Origin: Haliscomenobacter sp.
GTDB taxonomy: Bacteria > Bacteroidota > Bacteroidia > Chitinophagales > Saprospiraceae
Assembly: GCF_016718685.1 (NCBI RefSeq)
Contig: NZ_JADKCX010000018.1
Span: 30,696 to 94,695 of the forward strand
DNA: 64,000 nucleotides
Direction: 5' to 3'
Below are positions 44,689-53,325 of the stretch, one piece after another. The position numbers were made by a program, and so were the translations under genes. A model generated the notes under the pieces. The model searched no databases. It was not told the origin of the DNA and saw nothing but the letters and a program-made list of their open reading frames with translations. Each line of letters starts with the position of its first letter. The stretch's first letter is position 1.

Positions 44689-47079
44689 TTATTCAGACTT
44701 CAAGGACTGTACCGGATTGACCAAGGCCGCTCGGAGTGCTTGAATGCTCACCGTGAGCAGCGCAATACCCATTGCCATCAACCCCGCAACCGCGAAGAAC
44801 CACCACTGCATATCAATGCGATAGGCAAAATTTTGCAGCCATTGTTGCATCACGTACCAGGCTAGTGGAGAGGCAATCACAATGCCAATACAGACCATGA
44901 TCACAAAATCTTTGGAGAGCAAGGCAATGATGCCAGACACCGAAGCGCCCAATACTTTGCGTACACCAATCTCTTTGGTGCGACGCTCAGCGGTAAATGC
45001 GGCCAGCGCAAACAATCCCAAGCAGGAAATCAAGATGGCAATTACCGAAAATATGTTAAACATCAAAGCCGTGCGCTGGTCTTTTTCGTATAACTTTTCA
45101 AATTCGTCATCGAGGAAATGGTATTCAAAAATGCGATTGGGAATATTGCTCCGCCAGAGGCCACCCGCCAAATCAACCACTTTACTGGCGTTAGCACCAC
45201 TGGTTTTGACGTATAAAGTTGTCCGCCAGCTTGGATCACCGTTGATCACTACGGGGGGGATTTTTTCGTGCATATCGCGCAGGTGGAAGTCTTTGACCAC
45301 CCCAATGATTTGCCCTTTGATACCATTGCCTTCAAAGCGTTGGCCAACTACAGGGGATTTTAAATTACAAATTTTAACCGCAGTTTCATTGAGCACAAAA
45401 TTGCTTTCATCAGCTTTGTTGCTTTCTTCAAACCAGCGGCCTTCTATCAATTTTAAACCGAATATTTTTTGAAAATTGGCATCAGCCGAAAAAGGAGCAA
45501 AAGTTGGATTTTCATTTTCCTTACGGCCCTCCCATTCAAAGTTGCCACTGCTGCTGGAGCCATGATTGACAATGTCGGCAGAAGCCATGCTGATGCCACT
45601 CACGGCAGGATTATTTTCAATTTCGCGGGCCATACGTTCAACTGTTCCTTTACCTGCCAGATCTCTCATCATCTGCCAAGGGAAATTCAGCCGCATGACA
45701 TATTCACGATCAAAGCCCAGATTTTTATTGCGCACAAACTGCAATTGCTGGTAAATGGTCAGGGTACTGACAATCAAACCCACCGAAATGGCAAATTGCA
45801 ACACTGCCAAACCCTTCCAGAACCCCGTTTTGTGTTTGCTCAAAAACCCACTGCCCTTCATGATGCTGATGGGTTGGAAAGAAGAGAGCAGTAGCGCCGG
45901 ATAAACTCCGGTTAGCAGGATGACCAAGGTAAGTACAATCAGGATGATTTTCCACAAACTTCCATCCAAAAGCTCGAGGTGGAATTGTTCACCCGTAAGC
46001 TGATTGAACATGGGCATACTCAGGCGAGCCATGAGTAAAGTGCCCAGCAAAGCCACTACACACATGGCTGCGGATTCCAGCATAAACTGGCTGAATACTT
46101 GTTTTTTACTTGCGCCCAAGATTTTTTGCATGCCAATTTCCTTGCTGCGTTTGCTGGTGCGCGCAATGGATAAATTGACGTAGTTGATGCAGGCGACAAT
46201 CAGGATCAGCAAACCAATGATGAAAAAAATGCGGATGGTGCTGAAGTCGGTGGTGGCCTCATCACCAGACATAATAGACTGGTCGAAACGCATTTCTGTC
46301 AGCGGTTCGATGGTAGCGACAATGGTGCTGTCGTTTTTTTCTTTGCGTAGAATTCGGGTGATTTTCTGGCCCAGTTTTTTGGCATCGGTGTCAGGGCGCA
46401 GGCGGGCGTAGGCGTTGAAGTTAAAATTGCCCCAGCTGTTGGAATTAGAAAAATTGTTGGGATCGCCCAAATACAATTTCAGCGGCAGCAACAAGTTAAA
46501 CTTGAAACTGGAGTTGAGCGGCGCGTCTTTGATGATGGCCTGAACGACACATTCGTTGGTGTCGATGCGCAGGATTTGGCCAATTGGATCGGCATCACCA
46601 AAAAATTGACGGGCGGTGCTCTGGTTGAGGATGACACTTTTAGGGTGCTCAAAAAAGGCTTCCTGGCTGCCATCAATAAATTCGTATTTGAAGAGTTTGA
46701 ACCAACTGGAATCGACTGTTGCACAGTGTTCAACCTTGATCAGTTGGTTTTTGAGCTTTACAGTGGCCGACCCTGCTCCAGAGGTAGCTTGAGAAATCAG
46801 TTCTATTTCGGCCAGTTGGCTGCCCAAAATACCTGCCAATTTTAATGGAACAGTACTCCAATGCCATGTTTCGGTATCGCTGATTTTGATGTGGGTTTTG
46901 AGGCGATAAATGCGCTCGGCGTGGTCGTGGTAACGGTCGTAGCTCAACTCGTTGCTGACCCACATGCCAATGAGCAATGCCCCGGTCATGCCCAAGGATA
47001 AACCAACAATATTGATCAAACCCGAAGTCCGATCCTTGAAGAATGCGCGTGACGCAATGCGTAGGAAGAGTTTGAACAT
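44689..47079 (-). CDS. FtsX/MacB-like ABC transporter permease
   Basis: A 796-residue permease, first of three in the operon. It starts MFKLFLRIASRAFFKDRTSG and follows the four-helix layout with two periplasmic domains (DSSWFKLFKYEFIDGSQEAF; SADIVNHGSSSSGNFEWEG), cores ACINYVNLSIARTSKRSKEI and SCLGLFALAAFTAERRTKEI, and an end SIQALRAALVNPVQSLKSE. It is separated from the ATPase gene by a GGTTCGA-type palindrome, yet direction and family make a joint function likely. Confidence 0.9.
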   Translation of the reverse strand: MFKLFLRIASRAFFKDRTSGLINIVGLSLGMTGALLIGMWVSNELSYDRYHDHAERIYRLKTHIKISDTETWHWSTVPLKLAGILGSQLAEIELISQATSGAGSATVKLKNQLIKVEHCATVDSSWFKLFKYEFIDGSQEAFFEHPKSVILNQSTARQFFGDADPIGQILRIDTNECVVQAIIKDAPLNSSFKFNLLLPLKLYLGDPNNFSNSNSWGNFNFNAYARLRPDTDAKKLGQKITRILRKEKNDSTIVATIEPLTEMRFDQSIMSGDEATTDFSTIRIFFIIGLLILIVACINYVNLSIARTSKRSKEIGMQKILGASKKQVFSQFMLESAAMCVVALLGTLLMARLSMPMFNQLTGEQFHLELLDGSLWKIILIVLTLVILLTGVYPALLLSSFQPISIMKGSGFLSKHKTGFWKGLAVLQFAISVGLIVSTLTIYQQLQFVRNKNLGFDREYVMRLNFPWQMMRDLAGKGTVERMAREIENNPAVSGISMASADIVNHGSSSSGNFEWEGRKENENPTFAPFSADANFQKIFGLKLIEGRWFEESNKADESNFVLNETAVKICNLKSPVVGQRFEGNGIKGQIIGVVKDFHLRDMHEKIPPVVINGDPSWRTTLYVKTSGANASKVVDLAGGLWRSNIPNRIFEYHFLDDEFEKLYEKDQRTALMFNIFSVIAILISCLGLFALAAFTAERRTKEIGVRKVLGASVSGIIALLSKDFVIMVCIGIVIASPLAWYVMQQWLQNFAYRIDMQWWFFAVAGLMAMGIALLTVSIQALRAALVNPVQSLKSE

Positions 47080-47095
47080 GGCAGGAAAGGGTTAT

Positions 47096-47214
47096 TGGGT
47101 TCGGGGGTTTGGGGTTCGAAGGTTCGGGGTTCGGGAGCTCAGGAGTTCTTGAGCTCGGAGCATTAACCCTCGAACTCCCGAACCCTCGAACTTACGAACC
47201 CCTCGAACCCTAAA
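47096..47214. repeat. Palindrome built of GGTTCGA/GGGTTCG units
   Basis: The left half reads GGGTTCGGGGGTTTGGGGTT, then GGTTCGAAGGTTCGGGG; the right half reads CCCTCGAACTCCCGAACCCT and CTTACGAACCCCTCGAACCC. A central pair GAGCTC repeats on both sides. It ends within the last codons of the ATPase gene. Same unit type as 24630-24732 and the same position between ATPase and permease genes. Confidence 0.8.
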
Positions 47215-47887
47215 CATGAAAATTCTCCGTCACCACCTTACCGTCAAACAAATTGATGACCCGGTGGGCAAAGCCTGAATCGTGCGGTGAGTGCGTTACC
47301 ATCACGATGGTGGTTCCTTCGTTATTGAGTTCGCGAAGCAGGTTCATTACCTGTTCGCCGTTGGAAGAATCGAGGTTACCCGTAGGTTCATCCGCAAGGA
47401 TCATCTTGGGAGTAGCGACCACGGCACGGGCAATGGCCGTACGTTGTTGCTGACCACCCGACAATTGTTGCGGAAAGTGATTGCGGCGGTGCATCATGTT
47501 CATGCGCTCAAGAGATGCCTCAGCACGCTTTTTGCGGTCAGCGGCAGGAACTTTGAGGTACAACAGCGGAAGCTCCACGTTTTCGTACACCGTAAGCTCG
47601 TCGATGAGGTTGAAGCTCTGGAATACAAAACCAATGTTTCCTTTGCGCAATTGTGCCCGACTGCGTTCGGGCATTCTGGCTACTTCGGTGCCATAGAAAT
47701 GGTATTCTCCTAAAGACGGATTGTCCAGCAAGCCCAGGATGTTGAGCAAGGTAGATTTACCGCAGCCGGAAGGCCCCATGATGGCAACAAATTCTCCGTC
47801 CTGGATTTCCAGGCTGATGCCGTTTAAGGCGGTGGTTTCTACTTCTTCGGTCGTGAAAACCTTTTGAAGGTTGACGGTCTTTATCAT
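47210..47887 (-). CDS. LolD/MacB-type ABC transporter ATP-binding protein
   Basis: A 225-residue ATPase. Walker A is GPSGCGKSTLLNILG, signature LSGGQQQRTAIARAV, Walker B MILADEPTGNLDS, H-loop MVTHSPHD. The typical Q-loop stretch GFVFQSFNLIDELTVYENVE identifies the LolD/MacB/FtsE branch that pairs with FtsX-type permeases. It lies between the adaptor gene (47978) and the three permeases and is the only ATPase in the operon, so it presumably serves all of them. Confidence 0.94.
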   Translation of the reverse strand: MIKTVNLQKVFTTEEVETTALNGISLEIQDGEFVAIMGPSGCGKSTLLNILGLLDNPSLGEYHFYGTEVARMPERSRAQLRKGNIGFVFQSFNLIDELTVYENVELPLLYLKVPAADRKKRAEASLERMNMMHRRNHFPQQLSGGQQQRTAIARAVVATPKMILADEPTGNLDSSNGEQVMNLLRELNNEGTTIVMVTHSPHDSGFAHRVINLFDGKVVTENFHV

Positions 47888-47977
47888 AGAGATTAATGAG
47901 TAAAATGATGATGTTGAATGAATGATAAGCGAATGAATAACGGATGCAATCCCTTTTCGCTTATCGCCTAGTTTTCG

Positions 47978-49222
47978 CTAAAATTCGAGTACTTCGTTTT
48001 CTCCAAATGTATCGTAAGAAGACGTAATGACCCGTTCGCCGGGTTTTAGGCCTTCCAATACTTCAAAAAATTCGGGGTTTTTGCGGCCCAGAGAAATGCG
48101 TCGGCGCACGGCGCGTTTGTCTCCATTTTCCAGCACATACACCCAGTTTCCGCCAGTAGTGGAAAAGAATCCTCCTGTGGGTAACAATACGGCTTTGGTA
48201 GGCTGCCCCAACTGCAAGCGGACGGTTACCGATTGGCCGCGTTTGATGCCTTCGGGCGCACCGAGTAAAAATTTCATGTCTACTTCAAAGCGGCCGCTGC
48301 GTACTTCGGGGTAAATTTTGATGATTTCCAGTCCATAATTTTTACCGTTGAAATCAAAACTACCCGGCAAACCACTGAATACCCGGTTGATGTAGTATTC
48401 GTCGATGGCGGCGCGGATTTTAAAACCCCGCAAATCGTCAATTTGGCCGATGTTTTGGCCCTGGCTGATGTTTGAGCCTACTTCCACATCCATCGAAGAA
48501 AGCAAACCGGGAACTGGGGCTTTTACTTCCAGATTTTCCAGGGTTTGACGCCAGAGTTCTACGTTTCTTTGCGTGCGCTCTAAGGTGCCTTCCAACTGTT
48601 TGATTTGAATGACGGCGTTTTCTTCCTGGTATTTTTGGGACTCAATTTCGATTTCGCGTTGTTTGGTCAAACGCTCAAAGTCGCGTTTTGCCCGCAGGTA
48701 TTCTTGTTCAGAGACGACTTTATCGGCAAAGAGTTGCTTGTTGCGGTCGTATAAATCTTTGGCCTGTTCAATATTGAAGTCCAGTTCGTTCAAACTGCGG
48801 CGCAAGGCAAAGCGCTCTACTTTCAGGCGTTGGCGGGTGTTTTGCAGGTCGTTGACCAGACGGCTGGCCTCGGTTTCAGATTGCAAAAAGTTGAGTTTGA
48901 GCTGTTGGTTTTCCAATTTCAAGAGGGTTTGCCCCTTGGTCACTTCGTTGCCGCCTTCTACCAGTTTCTGAGTGACATAACCACCCACTACGGCGTCAAG
49001 GCGGATGGTTTTGAGGGGCTGAACATTGCCCGTGATCGGAATGGTTTCATCAAAAGTACCATTGGTGACTTCTGAAATGGTGAGCTTGTCTTGCTCAACA
49101 TTGAGCGTGGTTTTGTGGTCTTTGAGCAATTGCCAGCCGAAAAAACCGACAAATGCTGCACCGAGTACAAAAAGTACGATTCGTTGGGTGGTCCAAAATT
49201 TCTTTTCAATCTTCCTATCCAT
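47978..49222 (-). CDS. MacA-like efflux periplasmic adaptor (HlyD/RND family)
   Basis: A 414-residue adaptor, first gene of the efflux operon. The anchor helix is IVLFVLGAAFVGFFGWQLL (residues 14-32). The lipoyl part (VTQKLVEGGNEVTKGQTLLK), a long coiled-coil (residues 100-215), the second lipoyl half (LEVKAPVPGLLSSMDVEVGS) and the beta-barrel plus membrane-proximal domain (RGQSVTVRLQLGQPTKAVLL) are all present. It should bridge the MacB-like permeases to an outer-membrane channel. No TolC gene is adjacent, so the TolC-like protein at 25721 or one elsewhere must serve. Confidence 0.92.
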   Translation of the reverse strand: MDRKIEKKFWTTQRIVLFVLGAAFVGFFGWQLLKDHKTTLNVEQDKLTISEVTNGTFDETIPITGNVQPLKTIRLDAVVGGYVTQKLVEGGNEVTKGQTLLKLENQQLKLNFLQSETEASRLVNDLQNTRQRLKVERFALRRSLNELDFNIEQAKDLYDRNKQLFADKVVSEQEYLRAKRDFERLTKQREIEIESQKYQEENAVIQIKQLEGTLERTQRNVELWRQTLENLEVKAPVPGLLSSMDVEVGSNISQGQNIGQIDDLRGFKIRAAIDEYYINRVFSGLPGSFDFNGKNYGLEIIKIYPEVRSGRFEVDMKFLLGAPEGIKRGQSVTVRLQLGQPTKAVLLPTGGFFSTTGGNWVYVLENGDKRAVRRRISLGRKNPEFFEVLEGLKPGERVITSSYDTFGENEVLEF

Positions 49223-49371
49223 GGTAATGTTTTGGCTTGTTGTTCGCTGTGAATGGTTGTGCTTACACCATTCTTTATCCTGTCGATTGGAAGTTCAAGC
49301 CCTGTGCCAAAGTTTTAAAGAATTGAAAATCAATTTATTGAAAAGTATAAAATGGGGTTTTCTTGTTCAGA

Positions 49372-49413
49372 AGCGGACAGGATGTGTCCGTTTCCGAACA
49401 CACCCTGTCCGCT
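49372..49413. terminator. Hairpin downstream of the 49423 oxidoreductase gene
   Basis: AGCGGACAGGATGTGT (49372-49387) pairs with ACACACCCTGTCCGCT (49398-49413), a 16-bp stem with one wobble. It lies 9 nt after the stop of the minus-strand oxidoreductase and before the adaptor gene's start region. Confidence 0.65.
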
Positions 49414-49422
49414 ATCTCACCC

Positions 49423-50430
49423 TTATACTGCCTTTACTGCCTCCATGACCCGCAATTGCTCCACAATGTCCTGCATATCGATCAAGGGTGCCTGCCCAGC
49501 GCTGATCACCTCGTTCATATTTTGAAAAAGCGGGGCCCAGTTGCCGGGTAGGGTTTCGATGCGCCCACGCAGGTGCAGCCCCCCCACTTCGGTGTTGATC
49601 GTAGCCCAGTTGGCTTCGGTTTCGATGCCAAAGCCGGGCATGCCAGGCATGATCCCTGCCTTGAGGTGATCTTCCTGCACGTCGATGCCATATTTGACAA
49701 AAGAGCCCTTGGTGCCCTGAATGATGTAACGGGGCGTATCTTCCCGCACGAGCAGACTGCTTTTGAGGGTGACTTTGATTTTACCGTAGTCCAGGCGCAC
49801 GTCAAAAGCATCATCTACTTCGGAGTGTTCGCGTTGGGTAAAGGTTTGTCCCCATACGGATTTGGGTTTACCAAACAGCACAATGGCCTGATCAAGGGTA
49901 TGCGCACCCAGGTCGTACAAAATGCCATTACCCGGGGCAATGGTCTCTTTCCATTTTTTGGGGTTCAACACTGGTTTGTAGCGGTTGAAATGGGCTTCGT
50001 AGCTCAAGACTTCACCGATCAAACCTTCCGAAATGACTTTTTGCACGGTGAGAAAATCGCTGTCCCAGCGGCGGTTTTGGAACACAAACAAGTGTTTGCC
50101 TACTTGTTTGGCCAGGGCAATCAGCTCTTCTGCTTCGGCAGCAGTCGGGGTGAACGGTTTTTCGGTCAAAACGTGTTTTCCTGCCCGCAGACATTGCTGG
50201 GTGTAGGCAAAATGTGTTTCATTGGGCGAGGCTACACTCACCAAATCAATCTCCGGATCGGCCAGTACGGCGTCCAGACTGGTCGCCTTTTGCACACCGG
50301 GATAAATGTCCTGGGGGTTTTGGGTATTGCTGACAATGGTTTTGAGTCGAAAATTTGGATTGGCCAGAAAAAACGGCGCTTGCAAGTAACGTCCGGAAAG
50401 CCCAAATCCAAGGATTGCTACAGTAGTCAT
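49423..50430 (-). CDS. Cytoplasmic Gfo/Idh/MocA family oxidoreductase
   Basis: A 335-residue enzyme without a signal peptide. The nucleotide-binding motif is VAILGFGLSGRYLQAPFF and the conserved EKP is in AGKHVLTEKPFTPTAAEAEE. The C-terminal domain has LYDLGAHTLDQAIVLFGKPK, matching the YdgJ/oxidoreductase-like branch. It probably oxidises a sugar or inositol derivative with NAD(P). It follows the PQQ dehydrogenase gene on the same strand, separated by a CGCAGAT palindrome, and may take part in the same sugar-oxidation theme. Confidence 0.9.
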   Translation of the reverse strand: MTTVAILGFGLSGRYLQAPFFLANPNFRLKTIVSNTQNPQDIYPGVQKATSLDAVLADPEIDLVSVASPNETHFAYTQQCLRAGKHVLTEKPFTPTAAEAEELIALAKQVGKHLFVFQNRRWDSDFLTVQKVISEGLIGEVLSYEAHFNRYKPVLNPKKWKETIAPGNGILYDLGAHTLDQAIVLFGKPKSVWGQTFTQREHSEVDDAFDVRLDYGKIKVTLKSSLLVREDTPRYIIQGTKGSFVKYGIDVQEDHLKAGIMPGMPGFGIETEANWATINTEVGGLHLRGRIETLPGNWAPLFQNMNEVISAGQAPLIDMQDIVEQLRVMEAVKAV

Positions 50431-50447
50431 GATGGTTGATATTTTCT

Positions 50448-50521
50448 CCCGCAGATCGCGCAGATTTACGCAGATTTTTCAAGAAAGAACTTTATCTGCG
50501 CAAATCTGCGCGATCTGCGGG
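50448..50521. repeat. Palindrome built of CGCAGAT units
   Basis: The arms 50448-50475 (CCCGCAGATCGCGCAGATTT onward) and 50494-50521 are 28-bp inverted repeats with one mismatch, each composed of three CGCAGAT-like units. The 18-nt loop is A-rich. It lies just upstream of the 49423-50430 gene. Confidence 0.85.
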
Positions 50522-50540
50522 CGGTTAAATTAACATAAAT

Positions 50541-50555
50541 CCCGACGAAGTCGGG
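50541..50555 (-). terminator. Short GC hairpin after the PQQ dehydrogenase gene
   Basis: CCCGAC-GAA-GTCGGG forms a 6-bp GC-rich hairpin with a GAA triloop, 27 nt after the stop of the 50582-52669 gene. There is no U-tract, so termination is uncertain. The CGAAGTCG core is also found in the tips of other elements here. Confidence 0.4.
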
Positions 50556-50581
50556 GTGCTAATGATTCAGGGTAAAAATAG

Positions 50582-52669
50582 TTAAGGCAGCGTAAAAGCC
50601 ACATACTTGTCACCAGATTTGGTTTTGAGTTTTCCACCGCCACAAGCAATGACGAGGTATTGTTTGCCATTTACCGCATACACACTAGGGGATGCGTAAC
50701 CGGCAGCAGGCAGTTTGGCCCGCCACAAGATTTTCCCGGTCTCCCGGTCAAAAGCCCGGATGTATTCGTCTTTGCTGGCAGCTATGAACAAGATGCCTCC
50801 TGCCGTTACGGCTGGCCCGCCGTAATTGTCCGTCCCCGTTGGAGCGATACCTTTGGCGATCAACTCGGGGTATTCACCCAAGGGAACCTGCCAAAGGCGC
50901 TTGCCCGAATTCAAGTCGATCGCCGTGAGCGTACCCCAGGGAGGCTGGCTCACCGGATAGCCATCGCGGTCGTACCAGCGGTTGTAGCCTGTATGTTTGT
51001 AGGGGACTGTTGACAATTTTTGATCTTTTGGTGCCTTGATGCTGGTGTTTTTTCCGAACAAGAAACCGACGATGGCTTTGGTTTCTGCTTCTTTCAACTG
51101 GCTCATCGCGGGCATCATGCCCCGGCCTTTGGCCAGGATTTGGCGAATGCCAGGCTCATCGTATTTGGCGGCAATGTTTTGCAAACCCGGATACGTACCA
51201 TCGTGGTTGCCTTCGCGGTTTTCGCCATGACAAGCACCGCAATACGTGAGGTACAATTGTTTGCCCGATTTCTGGGCTTGCTTGTCTTCGGCTTTGGGGT
51301 TGGCTACCAAAGAACTGTACACCGGGTTTTCTTTGGCGGGGATGTACATGATGCTGTTTTCATCAACGGCAGCACCACCCCACTGTGCACCTCCATCGGT
51401 TCCGGGAAAAAAAAGCGTACGTTTATTCCCGAGCGGAATAAAGGGCTGCCCGGTATTGGCCTGGCGAACCTGGGCGATGATGTCGTCCCGATCTGCGGCA
51501 AAATCATTGACGTCTTTTTCGGTAAAACTTTGGCGGGTGAAGGGTTCGGGTCCCAGCGGAATGGGTTGGGTAAGGGATGCTTTCTCCCCCTCAATTTCTG
51601 AGGCGGGAAAAGGACGTTCTTCGATGGGAAACAAAGGTTTGCCACTTACCCGGTCGAAGACAAACATGAACCCCTGTTTGCTCAGAACGGATACGGCGTC
51701 TATTTTTTGGCCGTTTTGGGTAAGCGTAAACAAATTGGGGGGCGCGGGGATATCCCGATCCCAAATGTCGTGGTGTACGGTTTGAAAGTGCCAGAGTCTT
51801 TTGCCCGTATTGGCGTCCAGTGCAAGAAGGCAGTTGGCAAAGAGGTTATCCCCTTTGCGGTTTCCGCCATAAAAATCAAATGCCGCCGAGCCGGTGGGCG
51901 CATAGACAATGCCTTTTTCAGTGTCAAGGGCCATGCCCATCCAGTTGTTCGCGCCCCCGATGTTTTTGTAGTTTTGTTTTTCCCAGGTCTTGTAGCCGAA
52001 TTCTCCTGGGCGTGGAATGGTGTGGAAAGTCCAGATTTTTCGACCCGTCCGCACGTCATAAGCCCGAATGTCGCCCAGTAATGCCGTGGCACTTTCCGAA
52101 ACTCGGGTGCCAACAATCAGGATGTTTTTGTAAATGGAAGGGGGCGTGTTGGAGATGACGTATTCGTCAGCACCGGGGCGTTTGAGGCCATCGATGAGGT
52201 TGATTTTTCCATTGCTACCAAAAGATGGAATGGGCTGCCCGGTTTGGGCATCGAGGGCGTACAAAAATGCGCCGTATCCAAAAAATATGCGGGCTTCTTT
52301 GCCGTCACTCCAGTAGGAAACCCCTCGGCTGGTCATGCTGAAGGTTTTGTCATTCAACGTTGTTTTCCACAATTCCTTCCCACTTGACGCATCCAGCGCA
52401 AAGGCTTGCGAACCCGCCGAAACTCCATACATCACGCCTTTGATGATGAGGGGATTACATTGCATCTGGGTGGTGTTTTTGACCGTATCGGCTCCACCGG
52501 ATTGATAGGTCCAGGCTACTTTGAGTTGGGCAACATTCTGGGTGTTGATTTGTTTTAAGGCCGAAAAATGGTTTTTGTCGGGGCCGCCGTTGTACTCGGG
52601 CCAATCAGCTTCATCACCGGGGGTAAAACGGGTACTACTCATTGTAAAAATGAGTCCCAAAATGAGCAA
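50582..52669 (-). CDS. PQQ-dependent dehydrogenase with cytochrome c domain
   Basis: About 695 residues. The eight-bladed propeller of quinoproteins is evident from W-motif repeats (GKELWKTTLN, GRKIWTFHTIPRPGEFGY, GKRLWHFQTVHHDIWDRDIP). A c-type cytochrome domain is inserted near residues 470-550 with the haem motif C477-G-A-C480-H and a methionine ligand region (KGRGMMPAMSQL), then the propeller resumes (YNRWYDRDGYPVSQPPWGTL). This is the glucose/polyol quinoprotein architecture: a substrate is oxidised in the periplasm and electrons leave by cytochrome c. The start is uncertain: TTG at 52669, with an open frame further upstream but no ATG. Confidence 0.88.
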   Translation of the reverse strand: MLILGLIFTMSSTRFTPGDEADWPEYNGGPDKNHFSALKQINTQNVAQLKVAWTYQSGGADTVKNTTQMQCNPLIIKGVMYGVSAGSQAFALDASSGKELWKTTLNDKTFSMTSRGVSYWSDGKEARIFFGYGAFLYALDAQTGQPIPSFGSNGKINLIDGLKRPGADEYVISNTPPSIYKNILIVGTRVSESATALLGDIRAYDVRTGRKIWTFHTIPRPGEFGYKTWEKQNYKNIGGANNWMGMALDTEKGIVYAPTGSAAFDFYGGNRKGDNLFANCLLALDANTGKRLWHFQTVHHDIWDRDIPAPPNLFTLTQNGQKIDAVSVLSKQGFMFVFDRVSGKPLFPIEERPFPASEIEGEKASLTQPIPLGPEPFTRQSFTEKDVNDFAADRDDIIAQVRQANTGQPFIPLGNKRTLFFPGTDGGAQWGGAAVDENSIMYIPAKENPVYSSLVANPKAEDKQAQKSGKQLYLTYCGACHGENREGNHDGTYPGLQNIAAKYDEPGIRQILAKGRGMMPAMSQLKEAETKAIVGFLFGKNTSIKAPKDQKLSTVPYKHTGYNRWYDRDGYPVSQPPWGTLTAIDLNSGKRLWQVPLGEYPELIAKGIAPTGTDNYGGPAVTAGGILFIAASKDEYIRAFDRETGKILWRAKLPAAGYASPSVYAVNGKQYLVIACGGGKLKTKSGDKYVAFTLP

Positions 52670-52750
52670 ATAGAACGCCCATTTGGGAAAGGCTGAAATG
52701 TTGATAGACCCCTCGGAGAATCATTTTTTTTCATCACTTTATTTTTTAAA

Positions 52751-52770
52751 TTTATTTCTTCATCGTGCCT
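52751..52770 (-). repeat. 20-nt duplicated leader sequence (copy 1)
   Basis: On the minus strand this reads AGGCACGATGAAGAAATAAA and contains the micro-frame ATG-AAG-AAA-TAA. An identical 20-mer is at 60005-60024. This copy lies about 82 nt upstream of the PQQ dehydrogenase start, in the divergent region shared with the 52801 gene. Confidence 0.55.
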
Positions 52771-52800
52771 AATTTAAAGACGCATAAATCAACTTTTACC

Positions 52801-53202
52801 ATGAGTGGATTGGAAATTGTACAAAGGTACTACCAGTGTTTCAACGATCAAGACTGGCCGGGCATGTTGGCCTTGCTGCATCCCAATATTCGGCATGAAG
52901 CCAATCAGGGCGAGGCTCAAATTGGCATCGAAGCCTTTCGTGCATTTTTGAACCATATGGATGAATGTTACGCTGAAAAACTCAGTGACTTTACTTATTT
53001 CACTGAACCCAGCGGTCGTCGTGTGGCGGTAGAATTTACGGTAACTGGGGTGTACAAAAAAACGGATGGCGATTTACCTGCGGCGCATGGACAAACTTAC
53101 GTCTTGCCGGTTGGTGCCTTTTTGGAGCTTGCCGATGATAAAATTGTGCGGGTGACCAATTATTACAACTTGCCTTTGTGGATCAAAAAGTTGAAATGTT
53201 GA
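52801..53202 (+). CDS. SnoaL/NTF2-like protein (ketosteroid isomerase-type fold)
   Basis: About 133 residues from MSGLEIVQRYYQCFNDQDWP (52801); the open frame begins at 52765. The pattern of an N-terminal helix with YY.CFN..DW, then LLHPNIRHEANQGEAQIGIE and FLNHMDECYAEKLSDF, then long strands (VAVEFTVTGVYKKTDGDLPA) ending VRVTNYYNLPLWIKKL fits the SnoaL-like NTF2 fold. Members include isomerases, hydrolases and binding proteins, so function is not fixed. It is transcribed away from the PQQ dehydrogenase. Confidence 0.8.
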   Translation: MSGLEIVQRYYQCFNDQDWPGMLALLHPNIRHEANQGEAQIGIEAFRAFLNHMDECYAEKLSDFTYFTEPSGRRVAVEFTVTGVYKKTDGDLPAAHGQTYVLPVGAFLELADDKIVRVTNYYNLPLWIKKLKC

Positions 53203-53325
53203 AGAGTTGAAGAGTTGAAGAGTTGAAAAGTTGAAGAGAAGTTGAAAAGTTGAAAAGACAGTCGCGGGAAGTCGAAGGCCATCTTTCAACTTCCTTCAAC
53301 CTTCAACCACTTTCAACTCTTCAAG
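53191..53325. repeat. Intergenic palindrome built of GTTGAAGAG units
   Basis: The left half has eight successive units (GTTGAAATGTTGAAGAG, GTTGAAGAGTTGAAGAG, GTTGAAAAGTTGAAGAG and on). The centre is CAGTCGCGGGAAGTCGAAGG. The right half has TTTCAACTTCCTTCAACCTT and CAACCACTTTCAACTCTTCA. It overlaps the last codons of both convergent neighbours. This is the longest and most regular copy in the window. Confidence 0.8.
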
